The notes under the pieces were generated by a model. That model was not told the DNA's origin. It saw nothing but the letters and a program-made list of their open reading frames with translations, and ran no database searches. 64,000 nt of DNA from the NCBI RefSeq assembly GCF_902459465.1, contig NC_047065.1, forward strand, positions 18,928,204-18,992,203, given 5' to 3'. The stretch's first letter is position 1. Each line of letters begins with the position of its first letter. Made by a program: the position numbers and the translations under genes. This stretch comes from Asterias rubens (Eukaryota; Echinodermata; Asteroidea; Forcipulatida; Asteriidae). Positions 52,096 through 64,000 of the stretch are shown piece by piece.

Positions 52096-54647
52096 TCCAA
52101 TAATGATAATACAATAAAATCAATACTTGCGAAAGTTTCCTTGCGAAAGTTTCATTTCACAATTTTCAAGAAACTATTAGGTTGGATAAAAATTGCATGG
52201 GAAATAATATACCTTACAACAACAGTATGCATAGTGCATTATTTTCTGTATACACTCACCGCAGTGTTAAAACCCCCGCATTTGACTCCTGTCCCATAGT
52301 TGAACGATGAATACCAGAAAGAACAGTGACAGGCGATAAGAATTTCCTCACCGTGCACATGCAGAGCTATATATAAATAATGCAGATTGCCTGGCTGATT
52401 TTTTGTTTGGTGTGGTACAGTTTACAAAGTTGACAATACTTCGAGATATATGACGTAAATTAGCCTCATGTCTAACTTTGACAAAAAAATCCTGTTTAGT
52501 ATCATCATACACTCTAGTTAATTTTCTTCAAAAAACCATGGCTGACTTACCAATTACACACTGCAATCAGGACTTGTATACAAACACGTCTCACACCCGT
52601 TGCCCGTTATTATTTCTGTCAACTCTGACCAGACCACTGGAAACCCCAGCTTGTCTATCAATAGCATGAGCGATGTCTGTCTGGGTGTTTGTCACCCATG
52701 CCAGTACACATTACGCGATAGCAAAGAGCGAATTTAACATAAAATAGTCCTACTGAGATTGTATGTCACCCGTCAGATATCACTACACACATCAGCTCTT
52801 CCAGGAAGGTGCGGTTCGGTTCAAAGGGCAGACGGTGGAAGCTACTAATAATTTATGTTAATAATTATGCACAAGCTGGAAGGTACAGGCGGAAACACGT
52901 CTACATAGACTTGTGGACAAGTCTCATGATCATCAGGTATAGCGCGGAGAATGCAGTTGTGAGTTATAGTGATCGAGGGGCCCGGTTCGCTATTTACCGC
53001 AAAGGAATGACTTGTCCGATTCACAAGTCTAAATTCTACCCCGAATTCAGATTCTGCAGGAATCCGGTGCCAGCGAGAACTTAACTGGGATCTCTACAAG
53101 CTATTCCCGTTGTCTTCTTGATGCAGGCAAATCCTTATTATAAAGGGCCTATAACGTGAATTTGTTACAACAGTAAACAAGAACCTGATCGGAGCTAATT
53201 AATCTCACTGCTCCTTTGACTATAACAGAATCATAAAGATGCAATATATTTTATAACCAGTTTATATTTTAATAGCCTTTGTCACACGAGGCAACTTATA
53301 CACGCAACGATGGAGACACACGAACGTTGAAGACCACTTTGTAGCACGAGAGCCATTTCTTCAAACACGATTCCCAAGAATAATATAATAATTTATGTGA
53401 ATTGGTTTCCTGTAAATTGCCACTTGCGACATGAACCTTATGCGCAGCTCATTCCAGACCGCAGCCAAAACATTAGGAATTACAACCAAATCAACTATAA
53501 GAAACATATTACTCACATACCACAGTGGATTTGATCCACTGCAGAAAACAATCAACATGCAGTGTCTACAGATGACCCCTATCAATACAAATTATTACAA
53601 TGGTACAAAGTAAATACCAATATTGTTGACCCAGGCAGAATTTCTCATAATGGAAATCCCCACAGCACGCAACACACTCATTGCAACAGTCGGAACTACT
53701 TTGTAATTTCCAGAACGATTGCTCAAGCGGGGAATTCCCCTATAAACTGCGACGTCATCGTGTGGGTTAATTACACATCACAGTGCGCAACATAATCTTG
53801 CACAGTACATTTTCAGTCGTTCGTGGGGAGTGTCAATGCTGCTTTGGACGGCGCTTCTGCTGTTGTTCTGTTTAAGCGCTGAATATTTGGGCAGTTTAGA
53901 AGACGTCAACCCATGGTAATGTATGTAGGCCTACTAGTATACCTTGGTGTTCTTGTTGTAAATAATAGTGGTCTTAAACTAGGCCTAGACTACGATAGAA
54001 ACAAGTACAGGTTTATACTGTACACAATGGCGGTAAACAGAGTCAAGCTCATGGTTCATGCAGTCTGCCAAGGCCGCCGTCTGCAACATAAATGATTCGT
54101 TAGGGACCGTCTACAAAGTTCCCACATTAAACAAACCTTTCGCCTATGTTTGTTGGCTTGCTGTAACAAGTGGTGTTTATCTGTGACTATAATTTTATAA
54201 AAGTAGATGCTAGCTTGTTCCTTGCAACCCGTTTCTGCTTAGCAGTAAGCTTGTGCTTGGCTAATATTTCGCCTGATGATACCACCAGCAGAGGAATATA
54301 CCTCCAGCTGGAATATTAGCTAAGCAGCAATGGTTGCTTAGCTGATATTCCTCCTGGTGAAAACCTATTTCTAAGCAGAAACGGGTTGCAGATTGAAATT
54401 GTTTATGGCATGTCTGGTTTATACTGCAACTTTGCATAGCAGTAGATAGGCCCTATAGGGGTGCACAAAATGGTGGCTGTGTTAGAAATGGTACGGTCAC
54501 AGCAGCAGCAGCCGCTAAGCGGAAGCTTCGATATTTTTTGAACGCAAATCAGTTTCAATTCAATTTAAACTAATATTTGTTTCCAATCACATTGAGCCAA
54601 GTATATTCACATAGCAGATATGACGTGTCAGTGTGGTTGAGGTTAGA

Positions 54648-55100
54648 TTGGCGTGTCATGGCGGAGCACTGAGCATTGAGCTCAATCTCTGGTGTTTCTG
54701 ATCAGCCAGAGTGTGATGGGTTCAAGTCTCGGTCTTGCCACTGTCTTGTGTCAATGATATTTATCAGCATAAAACCTCACTTGGTAACGAGTAATGGGGA
54801 GAGGTTGATAGTATAAAACATTAATTAGAAACGACTCCCTCTGAAGTGACATAGTTTTCGAGAAAGATTGTAATTTTCCACCAATTTGATTTCGAGACCT
54901 CAAGTTTAGAATTTGAGGTCTCGAAATCAAGCATCTGAAAGCACACAACTTCGTGTGACAAGGGTGTTTTTTTTTTACTTTCATAGTTATCTCGCAACTC
55001 CGACGACCAATCGAGCTAAATTTTTCACAGGTTTGTTATTTTATGCATATGTTGAGATACACCAAATGAGAAGACCCCAATAGTGTCAATTATCTTTAAG
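54648..55100. mobile_element. SINE S1 head followed by a truncated MITE family A
   Basis: 54648-54745 has 'ctggtgtttctgatcagcc' and 'gatgggttcaagtctcgg'. From 54757 family A begins at 'agcataaaacctcacttgg', about 45 bp into the usual sequence, and ends at 55100. Confidence 0.7.
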
Positions 55101-55839
55101 CCGTCTAGGTCTCATATATATTTTCCAATAGTAGTGAACTGTCTTAAAAAAACAACCTACTAAGCCCTTTTCGCATTGTATCTGTTATCCCCGTGGAAAA
55201 CAGCCCCGAGGGGGCCCGGGATTATTTTTACCTCACGGTTTAACATACCCTGGCGCGCTTTCACACTGTATCCCATTTCCACGGGGTTCCGGCTGCACGA
55301 ATAGCCCGGGGTTTTACCGCTTACCGCTACTCCAGAGCAGGGGCGGCTATTCCCCGGGGTCTGTCCATTAGCCGGGGGCAGACCGGGGGTAAAGCGACCA
55401 TAGTGTGAACAGGCTGACCGTTATTCCATGGGGGGAATATAGTAGTGTGAAAAGGGGCTTTATTGTGGAAGAGTATGGGTCACGTAACCCCGGTGTTTCT
55501 GGGCATGACAAGCACCCTTGTGGGATGTTCCCCAATGTTGCAGCTATTAAAGGGACACTATTGTCGTAACCATATTGAGTCTGTTGCCAGACGTTAAGAT
55601 TTGAACTCTCAGTCAGTTTCATAATGATGGTGCCCTTTAAAACTAGTAAATGGGTAAAGAGTTTATGTTTCCATGTCCCGCATAAAGCAAACTTAATCTC
55701 AAAACCAAAGTACCTACTTAAAATCACCTGGAAGTGGTATTTTTTCAAAATAAAGCTTTTGTCACTAATATATGTGTTTTGATGAGTGGAATGTGAATGA
55801 ACAGTTAACTAAGGTTTTTAAAAATCAGTTCTTATGTTA

Positions 55840-56125
55840 TTTACAAATTTAAGAGTAGACCCCCACCCGAGAGGGCGTTGTTCGTGACGTAAATCGAGGC
55901 AGACTTTGCATGTAATGCGTAGAGTAAACACAATTGCGAAGTACATGTACGGACCAAGTCGTGAGTTTGTACGTTTCGAAAAAAAAATAGTTTTTTGTTT
56001 TCTTCCGGCAATGCCGACCAGGTGTATTGCTGCTGAATGCAGAAAAACACTTTTTGAAATGTACTTTGCACGTGTGTTTACTATACGCATTGCAGGCAAA
56101 GTCTGCCTCGATTGACGTCACAAAA
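55840..56125. repeat. Inverted repeat of about 290 bp
   Basis: Left: 'acgtaaatcgaggcagactt' + 'tgcatgtaatgcgtagagta'. Right: 'ctatacgcattgcaggcaaa' + 'gtctgcctcgattgacgt'. The arms are inverted and about 75% alike by eye, with 'cggaagaaa'-type sequence between. Likely a foldback element. Confidence 0.7.
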
Positions 56126-56649
56126 GGGGTAGGCGGAGTCAGCCCCAAACAACTTTATATGTTTTAAACATATAAATCGTGACAAACAATTACTAAAACC
56201 ATTTTTTTATTGTTCGTAAGCATATATACTCTTATGTTTGAAAGAAAAAGACTTATATTTCCAGGTGACTTTAAGTTCAATTATAAGGCACCGTTGGTAA
56301 CAGATGATGACGAAAGCGCCCCAAATATATAATGATAATAGATGTACGGGAAAGCGCACAAATTGTGTAATGATATATGATAGATGTTAACGAAAGCGCC
56401 CAAATCGACAACTAGTAAAGGGAAATGTCAATTTAAGTTTTGTTATTGTATGTAGGCCTACTCATTTTTCAACAGAGGCCTCAAGTGAAAGGGGAACCAT
56501 TACATGTCTCTATAACTCCAACGTTTAAATGGTGTTAAATGCCTTTGTATTTTATACCCTCCCACAGTATAAAATGTGTCAAGAGTCAAAATATCCGATG
56601 ACATAATTCTGAGTAAAATGGGTCCCTTTATTTTTGAATGGGGGTGTGT

Positions 56650-57440
56650 TTGTTCACAATAAAATAAATAATAATAATAAGACTTGTAATGCGCACATAT
56701 CCGCCCTGCTGGGTGTTCAAGGCGCAGTAAAACCAAAAACAAAACAAAAACAAAACAAAAACAAAACACAACACAAAGAAAAAAAGACACAACAAAATTG
56801 GTCATTGAAAACCTGTGACATAAGATAAGTTTTGAGAAGAGACTTGAATTTTGCAGTACAAAGACAAGATCGAAGATTAAGTGGTAGAGAGTTCCAGATG
56901 CGTGGCACGGCTGAAGAAAAAGACCTGTCACCCCATGAGTGTCCAGACTTGGGTTCAATGAGGAGAAGCATAGAACTTGATCGAAGATTCCTTGATGGAG
57001 TGTTAACTTGAAGCAGTTCAGAAATATAGTGGGGAGCCTTGCCATTAAGAGCTTTGTGGACAATGAGCATCAGCTTGAAGATGATTCGTTGAGAGATAGG
57101 GAGCCAGTGTAGTTGTTTCAAAATGGGGGTGATAGAACAGGATTTTCTAGACAGTGTCACAATGCGGGCAGCAGTATTTTGGAGCCGTTGAAGTCTGGAA
57201 ATCTGGTTGTTAGGAAGACTGTAGAGAAGAGCATTGCCGTTGTCAAGACGAGAAGTAACAAATGCGTGAATGACCTTTTCAGTGGCGCTTTTGTCCAAGT
57301 ACTTGCGAATCTTACCTATATTCCTGATGTGATGTGATATGATGATAAACGAACAATGTTGTTGATGTTTGGCTGAAGTGTCATTGATGAATCAAAAATA
57401 ACCCCTAAGTTCCGAGCTTTCAGCGAGGGAGCTATCACTA
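56650..57440 (-). pseudogene. CR1/L2-like LINE, reverse-transcriptase C-terminal part, truncated and frameshifted
   Basis: An open stretch at 56717-57298 encodes KSATEKVIHAFVTSRLDNGN, LQNTAARIVT, LHWLPISQRI and WNSLP, the conserved thumb/C-terminal region of CR1/L2-type reverse transcriptases. Upstream at 57310-57430 the minus strand reads RNLGVIFDSSMTLQPNINN in another frame, so there is a frameshift near a TCACATCACATC tract. The 3' end carries the 'aagacttgtaatgcgcacat' block and an (aat)n run. 5'-truncated and not functional. Confidence 0.85.
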
Positions 57441-57596
57441 CTGACTTTCAAAGTGAAAATTTGGTATGAGGCCTAACGTCATAGGATTTCAATTTTAATG
57501 GGTCTTACATGCCGAGGAGGACATAGTTTATTTCGACAATCAAAATGTCAAATTCAATGCTCTGATTCGATATCATTGAAATATCCCCGTTAACAA

Positions 57597-58765
57597 ATGT
57601 ACAGGCCCGTTTTTTTCTCAGGTGATGACTTAGATAGAATTCTTGACTGGTCTAAAACATGGCGTCTATTTCTTAACGTTAACAAATGTAGCATTTTAAC
57701 CCTGACTCTTAAGAAGAAGCCTGTCAAATTTGATTATACCTTAGGTGATAATATTCTTACTCGTGTTGATGTCCAAAAAGATCTTGGTATTTTTCTTGAC
57801 AGCAGACTCACTTTCAACTCGCATGTTAATACTATTATCAAAAAAGCCAATCGCATGAGTGGTTTAGTATGGCGTAACTTTCGCTCCTTAAAGAATGAGC
57901 ATGTTTTACGTACCTTGTTTTGTTCTCTCATCAGACCTAATCTTGAATTTTGTACCATTGTATTTAACTCTATTTCAGCCCATCAAGCACATAGACTAGA
58001 GGGAGTTCAGTTACGTTTTCTCAAATTTATTCATAGGACACTAAATAATGGCACTGTTTATAACTTGGATTATCTTGACCTATGTAAAATGTACAGACTT
58101 CCACCCCTTAGACAGAGAAGAATATTGAATGACTGTCTATTTCTATACAAATCTTTCCACAATCATTTTAGCAACACTGAGTTCAACCCCTTTGCCTTAC
58201 ATGTTCCTAACCGTAATACTAGACAGTCTATTAAACACATCTTATATGTGCCAAGGAATCGGGTAGATGTGACAAAGCGTGGCTTTTTGTCAAGGATTTC
58301 CTCCACATATAATAGTATCCATGGTTCTTGTGATGTGTTCGGAGCCCCTTCTCTTAATTCCTTTCGTGTTCAGGTTTTGAGTGCCATATCCTCTTCCAGT
58401 AACTAATGTATACATGTATTTACAGTGTTTTGTTTTATTTTATTTGGTATTGTTTACATCCATTTTTTTTTTTTTTCCCTTGTCTTTTTTATCGTTTATT
58501 CTGTTTATAATTTATTTTAAATATATTTTCACAGTCGTTCATGGTGGTCTGTTTCTGTTCCCTATTTTATTTTACTTAATCTTTAATGTATGCTTTAATT
58601 TTCTTTCCTAAGATGATTCTATTTTAATTGTTAACTTTGTACATATCAGATTGTTTTTATATAGGCTATATGAATATTTCTTATTGTTTTTTTTTGTATC
58701 CTTTCCTGTAATTGGCGGCTCGTCCGCTGTTGGTTTGGTCAATAAATATAAATATAAATATATTG
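57597..58765 (+). pseudogene. Jockey-like non-LTR retrotransposon, 5'-truncated RT end
   Basis: The open stretch 57597-58403 (269 codons) encodes LNVNKCSILTLT, VDVQKDLGIFLDSRLTFNSH and FCSLIRPNLEF, matching the region after the catalytic palm of Jockey/I-type reverse transcriptases. No FADD catalytic motif is included, so the copy is 5'-truncated and inactive. A 3' UTR of about 340 bp ends with (ataaat)-type repeats at 58741-58762. The single open frame suggests a fairly recent insertion. Confidence 0.85.
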
Positions 58766-59086
58766 GATAATTTGAATGTTGAAAAATGTTGCCCCAAAAG
58801 TAATGGAATATAATGGCAATACGTCACATTTGAACATCTGGAAGACAATTAGGCTTGTAACTTTCCCCTCACTCACAACAGGACTGTATCTATTGGAAAG
58901 TAAGTACATCACAAAATTGAAGTTGACTTTTCTATTCTTTTTAACGATGGCGAATGTTCATTTGGGAAACATCCATAATTTGAGGAACAACGATTGTACG
59001 GAAACACGCCTTATTTTAAAGTTGGTCTAAAAAGTATGCCTTTAATTTATATAATAGGATTTGAAACTTTGCATGGTTGAAATACG

Positions 59087-59283
59087 ATATGGAAAGGTTT
59101 GCGGTAACACCATGTAATGACTATCTCTATAATGAGTGGTTCTGAAAAGAACCGTTTCTCCAGAAGACGATCAGAGCATACTGATGATCGGAACGTCGAG
59201 TTAAAACCAACGGTTCTTCTCAGAACCACCCCAACTCATTACAGAGAGTCATTACACGGTGTTACCGCAAACCTTTCCATATT
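59087..59283. mobile_element. MITE family F, complete palindromic copy
   Basis: Ends 'gatatggaaaggtttgcggt' and 'accgcaaacctttccatat' are inverted, and the arms stay complementary over about 80 bp each ('gtaatgactatctct', 'ggttctgaaaagaaccg'). No ORF. A half copy lies in the ZNFX1 intron. Confidence 0.9.
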
Positions 59284-60226
59284 TAATTTATACGTTTAAC
59301 CTTTTTTATTGCAGTTCAAATTCAATTTTGCGTCCGGCCGTGACTTTAAGCATGTTTAATGAACCAAAATACAAAATATTACATTCAGCCCTACACAGGC
59401 GCTTGGTAGGCCAATTTTCAGAGACTTTGTGGACGAATTTAATAACGAAATCAGTTTAATAGTTTATGTCAAAGTAAAACAGGTAATGGTGCCTTTACCA
59501 TCACCAACACTTACAACAGAAATCGTTTGACATATTTTGTTGCTGGGCATGTTTTATCGTAATAAAAACGTGTTTATAATACCAGATAAGGTATTAGGAG
59601 TGAACGACATTCTTTCATACTACTGGCCGGTAAAAATCATGCATCGCAACACCACAGACATAACTTAATTATATTGGTTGTTTTCACTAAAAAAGAATCA
59701 CATTATTTGACGTTTTTCATTTTTGAAACTAACTGAAAGGTAATAAGATTAATAAAATAAAATAAACATTATTTCCTTTAAAAACGGAGAGTAAAGTCCT
59801 GTTTAATCATCTACAGAAACCTCGCCATGTTAACACTATGTGACTAAAGGTCTCATTCGTCTGGGCTCTGTGGGTGTGTGGGTGGGGGGTACATCTTTCA
59901 ATGCATAATTTAAAACAAATTGAAGTAACTGGTACTGATTTCGAGTTTCTTTTAAATAAAATCTATTACATGTGTTGAGCTTGTCCAATATTGTTTTACA
60001 AACACAGATTTGTATCATGCCTTTAAAGTACAACTTTTAAAGTACAATACATTTTTTGTACTTCAGAGATTAGGGCTAAAAAAACCTTTTAGAAACCTAA
60101 CGAATGAAACAAAAAGACCTCGAAGCGAGTTAACCCACAGCACCCACAGCGATTGCCGTAGTTTTGCCGTGCTTTTGCCGTGGTGCCCTTTGAAAGGGCG
60201 AAGTTCAAAGCTGTGTATTTGCTGTG

Positions 60227-60600
60227 AAAATAATAATAATAATTAACCATTCTTATACACGCATAACACATAGAAATCAAACATGTCCCTAAGTGCTCTT
60301 GAGAAAAACACAACAGAATACAACGACAAGATGTACTGGGTAACAAATAAAATGGATGAATTAAATGTTAAATAAGTGCGTCTTTAAAGCAATCTTAAAC
60401 TTAATAATGGAGTCAATGTTTTGTATATGTTCTGGGAGACTGTTCCATAAGGTTGATTTGGTCATCACTGGTGGAATAACAAACAATTTTTCTTTTTAGA
60501 ACGAAGATTTCTAGAAGGTGTGTACAATGTTAACAGCTTTGATATGGAGGCGCAAAATCAATAAAAAAAACATTCATAAGACCGTGGCATGACTGTACGT
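60227..60600. repeat. LINE/SINE 3'-type repeat fragment
   Basis: (aat)n then 'taaccattcttatacacgca', followed by 'ctgggagactgttccataag', a segment commonly found in reversed 3' ends of CR1-like LINEs. Degraded, no ORF. Confidence 0.4.
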
Positions 60601-61878
60601 GTAGTTTTACAACATACAATGCTAAAAACCTGAATTGTTTATTGATTCACAAACGTTTTACTTTAGTTTTGTAAGAAGGGTGATGAAACGATGTTTATGA
60701 AACACCTATTTCGTAGTGTTTTACTAATAAAGGGGAATATAGTTTTGTAAAGTTTGTAAAGTTCAACATGAAACTTGTTTTTCGTATTGTAGACATTCAA
60801 GTTTTTATTTGCGGTATTTAGATAACAAAAACAAAAGTAATGCTTGCTTCCTATTTTGTGTAATGCATCGTCATGATTATTTTTGGCTTGCTGTTAGTAT
60901 GACACAATGGAACAATGGGCCTTCAAAGTGTTCTTTGTTTAACTTGAACCACAGAACAGATGTTTCTGGAAAGATACTAACGAGCCCCCACAAATCAGAT
61001 CCGAAAGATTGCGTAGGTTTGTGTGGGCGTGTACACTCACTCATTCATACCTCTAAAGGTGGGGCAACTTCCAACTCGAAAAACTAATGACAAAAAACAA
61101 CTTTCTTGGTCTTCAGCATTGAATCTGTTGGTAGTATAAACTGTTTACTTTCACCGAAAAACATTTGTATGTAAAATGACTCACGCATAAATCGTTTGTC
61201 AGATATCTGATGGTTGATGTCTGTGTGTGAATGCTGCGGCTGGTGCCCGCTGTCACCTCGCTACACCGGTCCTGGAATCCCAAGATGTTCTTGCGAAAAC
61301 AAAGTGACAGTTTTGCTCTGTTTTCTCAGCAAGGAGTCACTGTTTTCAGCTTTTGTGACTGGAGTCTTCTGTTGTTGTACATTTTTGAACAATTTGGTCT
61401 GTAGACGATGTGACCTGTGACATCACATGTTTACAAAAGAGCCACAGAGCCTGGACTTCCTGCAGGCACGATTTGTATACAGCCTAATGGAAGAAAACAT
61501 AAAATATTATATTTTATGCAGATTGCATTGTCTAAGCCTTATAAACTTTTGATATGATGAAAGGGGGCCAGCTTTTACTTTTATAATTCTTGAATTTTTG
61601 TGGAAACAATGACACAAAATGTCAACTCTCACATAGGACCTATGCAGTATCTTGCCTGCCAGAATTCTCAAAGAATTTACACGGTCACACTTGTTGTTAA
61701 CAATGTTCACATGGTCTATATATTTTTTGGAAAGACTCTTTCAGTTCCGGTATAACTAAGTTAATAGTTTTCTCTAACAAGGGGACGGGACAATCTTTTG
61801 AGACTATCAAAAAGAGTTTTAACTATTTAGTTAATTGTTTTGTTTACACACTAATCATGTCCGCCTTTTTGGGAGTAA

Positions 61879-62212
61879 TAATAATAACCGTATTTATACG
61901 CGCCTTTTGCCAAAGGATACAAAGCACCGGGTATTTAACTGCAAGATGGGTGGGACGAAGTTTGAATTATAAGACCTAATCCTTTGTACCATGTAATGGT
62001 TTACAAGGTGCTATGGCACTAGTTGCTGCCAATCCAGCCAGGAACACCGGGGCGAACCCCTTCTCTTTTCGATAGAAGTGCACTGGGTTCGTTTACATGC
62101 GTTTACACAACACATGGGACCAACGGCTTAACGTCCAATCCGAAGGACGAAGCAATGGTTAAGTGTCTTGCTCAAAGATACACCATGTCACGGCTGGTTC
62201 CTAGCAAAAAAA

Positions 62213-62256
<44 letters not shown>
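61879..62256 (+). repeat. Composite SINE-like repeat ending in poly-A
   Basis: (aat)n and 'ccgtatttatacgcgcc' are followed by 'tgctgccaatccagccagga' (related to 9450-9470), then 'acggcttaacgtccaatccg' (related to 29090-29110). It ends in about 39 A (62216-62254). The order suggests a retroposed non-autonomous element. Confidence 0.5.
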
Positions 62257-62257
<1 letters not shown>

Positions 62258-62851
62258 GTTCCAAGTGGTGTATGCGATCCCGGTATGCCATTATTGTATT
62301 TCACAGTATGCCTTGCTCAATCGCTACCATTGGTGTGTTTTCGCGGTCGTAACCAATAACTTGGTTGAAATTACCCTTTGGTTAAATCACTGGTCAATTC
62401 GCCTGACACACAAGGCCTGAAGGCCATTTCGAGGTGTGGGCTACAATTATACTTTCCAGAGGCCGTTGCCACCTACTCCTAAGGCTGAAACAGGGTTACC
62501 CCTTTCACAGTCCATACGAATGTTGGCTTGGGTATCATCAATTCGAAGCCTGGCCGGTAGAGCAGAAAGCACTACATCCCCAAATTTATGTAGCAAGTGT
62601 TACGACCGCCTAAACGCTTCTCTGGAAGTGTGACTTTGAAATGTTCAAGTATATTAGATAAGTGAAGAATTAGCCCGAGGTTGATCCATTCGGTGTTAGA
62701 GACAACGCAAAGTGCGCACTAATAAGACACATACATTCAAAGAGTAGCTCACTCTTTCTTTACAATCTTTTAATAGTAGTAGGCTTAGTTGTTTGTCAGT
62801 AATTGTTATCTAATGTTACTTTTTTATATAATTTTGTAGTGTGCGGTTGAT

Positions 62852-62856
<5 letters not shown>

Positions 62857-62886
<30 letters not shown>
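62857..62886. repeat. Poly-T run upstream of the RG-rich exon
   Basis: About 29 T, ending about 33 bp before the 3' splice site of the plus-strand RG exon. It could serve as an extended polypyrimidine tract. Confidence 0.85.
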
Positions 62887-62891
<5 letters not shown>

Positions 62892-62919
62892 GTTAAAATA
62901 AATTGTGTATAATTTGCAG

Positions 62920-63123
62920 ATCAAACATGGATGGAAATCCGTTCCGTGTGCGAGGGCGAGCCGATCACAACGGCGGTCAAGACAGACGATTCAACGGCCA
63001 AGGTAATCGACACGATGCAGATAATCCTGATCGTAACCGCAGACAGGACAATGGGCGTGGTCAAGGAAGAGGACAAGGGCGTGGTCAAGGGCGTGGTCAA
63101 GGAAGAGGACAAGGCTATGCGAG
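62920..63123 (+). CDS. RG-rich first coding exon, probable second ZNFX1-like gene (continues past the right edge)
   Basis: The exon follows a TTTGCAG acceptor (AG at 62918-62919), has an ATG at 62927 and runs open to an AG|GTCAGA donor at 63124 in phase 2. It encodes about 65 residues: MDGNPFRVRGRADHNGG, then a QGNRHDADNPDRN stretch and five GRGQ-type repeats. The layout equals ZNFX1 exon 1 at 48190-47484: an intron just before the ATG, an RG-rich exon, and a phase-2 AG|GT donor into the next exon. The gene points away from ZNFX1 (divergent). No helicase part is visible in the window, so it could also be another RG-rich RNA-binding protein. The donor at +3 is C rather than A/G, which is weak. 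Confidence 0.5.
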
Positions 63124-64000
63124 GTCAGATTTATGTACACGAAAATCAATTTCGTTCATCATATTAAGATCGGCATAAGAATTCTTGATAACACAAACTT
63201 TTGATTGCTGATACCACTGTAGCTTTGATTCAATTACACGTAAATGAATACACATGACTGTTTGTTTCGTTGTGTTAAAGGCACCGGACACTATTTGGTA
63301 ATTACTCAAAATAGTTGTCAGCATATAACGAGCAATGAAGAGATTCAATGTTCAATAATAAACGTTTATTCCATACTCTTGTTGAAAAAAAATACAATTG
63401 TTGATAGTATACAAATATTGACTGCTTCGAGTGCTATGGTTAAAACTATGACTCCTGAGGTGATCCCCGGAGCGTTCTATTTTCCTGAGGCAAAGCCGAG
63501 GGGAAATAGAACGCTACGGGGATCACCGAGGAAGTCATAGTGTTAACCATTGCACGAGTAAAAAGCAGTCAATATTTGTTTTATAACTCCCCAAACATTT
63601 CTCTAAAAGCTGTACTATTATTATTAAGTACAGACCTGAATGCTACAATCCACGGACGACGCGAATACAGATTGCAAAAACTTTTACTATACTTTGCTGC
63701 ATGTAGTGTCGTGCAATCCAAAATGGTAACAGACTATTAATTTATCATCCTCGTACACGCAACGGACGTCTGGGTACTGCACGCCGTGTGCTAGTCTTCG
63801 GACTAGCGCACGGTAAACCGACGCACTATCACACGGCCGTCGTCTAGCAAAACTAAGACATGTCATGTGATGCGCTCTAAACCAATGAGCAGGCAGAATA
63901 CTTGTGAGGGGTGTTATAATATACATTATTGTGATAAACGACTGCCTCTGAAGTGACATGGTTTTCCGAGGAGTTAATTACTCACTCAAATAATAAAAAC
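63124..64000. other. Presumed first intron of the RG-exon gene; repeats
   Basis: Contains a MITE A left fragment (63275-63350), a palindrome (63431-63553) and a MITE A internal fragment (63905-64000, cut by the window edge). No further exon is recognised. Confidence 0.5.
63431..63553. repeat. Palindrome with GAGGCAAAGCCGAGG core
   Basis: 'gtgctatggttaaaactatg' and 'catagtgttaaccattgcac' are the outer arms. 'gatccccggagcgttctat' pairs with 'atagaacgctacggggatc' around a core 'ctgaggcaaagccgagg'. Same core style as at 29600 and 38860. Confidence 0.9.

Larger units (their letters stand above)
48193..62919. other. Spacer between the two ZNFX1-type 5' exons; mobile elements
   Basis: The 5' UTR exon(s) and promoter of both genes should lie in this interval or beyond, but none could be identified. 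It contains MITEs of families A, B, D and F, a 2.1-kb hairpin-ended element, two LINE remnants, poly-A at 62216-62254 and poly-T at 62857-62886. Stretches 48200-49060, 52100-54640, 55110-56600 and 59290-60220 show no recognisable gene. Confidence 0.5.

Noticed and set aside
52809..53084. Open stretch of 91 codons in a CpG-richer area
   Set aside because: No recognisable domain, no splice-site context that links it to another exon, and composition typical of chance open frames.
61214..61420. Cysteine-rich 68-codon open frame
   Set aside because: No signal peptide, no conserved spacing of cysteines, no exon context; probably chance.

Overview
The window is a eukaryotic nuclear segment from a repeat-rich invertebrate deuterostome, most likely an echinoderm such as a sea star. 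Three things point this way: intron-rich animal genes with GT-AG splice sites and weak compositional bias, an SRCR-domain secreted or membrane protein, and many short inverted-repeat elements and tRNA-derived SINEs. The species call is inference; no rRNA or mitochondrial marker is present.

Layout. (1) 318-4243, minus: 5' part of an SRCR-domain gene (signal peptide and three SRCR domains). It runs off the left edge. (2) 8736-35742, minus: a complete importin-4 (IPO4) gene. I rebuilt 24 coding exons with compatible phases, giving about 1,098-1,116 residues depending on one ambiguous splice donor. Its introns hold a 2.2 kb minisatellite (16941-19160) with higher-order structure, several SINEs and MITEs, LINE fragments and two relics of its own exons. 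(3) 35743-41934: a repeat-filled spacer with foldback palindromes. (4) 41935-48190, minus: a complete ZNFX1-type gene of two coding exons and about 1,925 residues, with an RG-rich N-terminus, an SF1 (UPF1-like) helicase core and a long array of NFX1-type zinc fingers. (5) 48193-62919: about 15 kb of spacer with nested mobile elements, including a 2.1 kb hairpin-ended element and two LINE reverse-transcriptase remnants. (6) 62920-63123, plus: an RG-rich first coding exon built like the first ZNFX1 exon. It is probably the start of a second, divergently transcribed ZNFX1-like gene that leaves the right edge.

How the genes relate. ZNFX1 proteins are cytoplasmic RNA helicases tied to antiviral RNA sensing and small-RNA inheritance. 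Importin-4 imports histones and ribosomal proteins into the nucleus. SRCR proteins are often innate-immune receptors. Apart from the possible ZNFX1 pair, nothing links these genes functionally; the arrangement looks like ordinary animal synteny.

I did not find a clear new biological system. The most unusual features are the possible head-to-head ZNFX1-like pair, the 806-bp higher-order duplication in the IPO4 minisatellite, exon relics inside IPO4, and several nested foldback elements that share a palindromic core.
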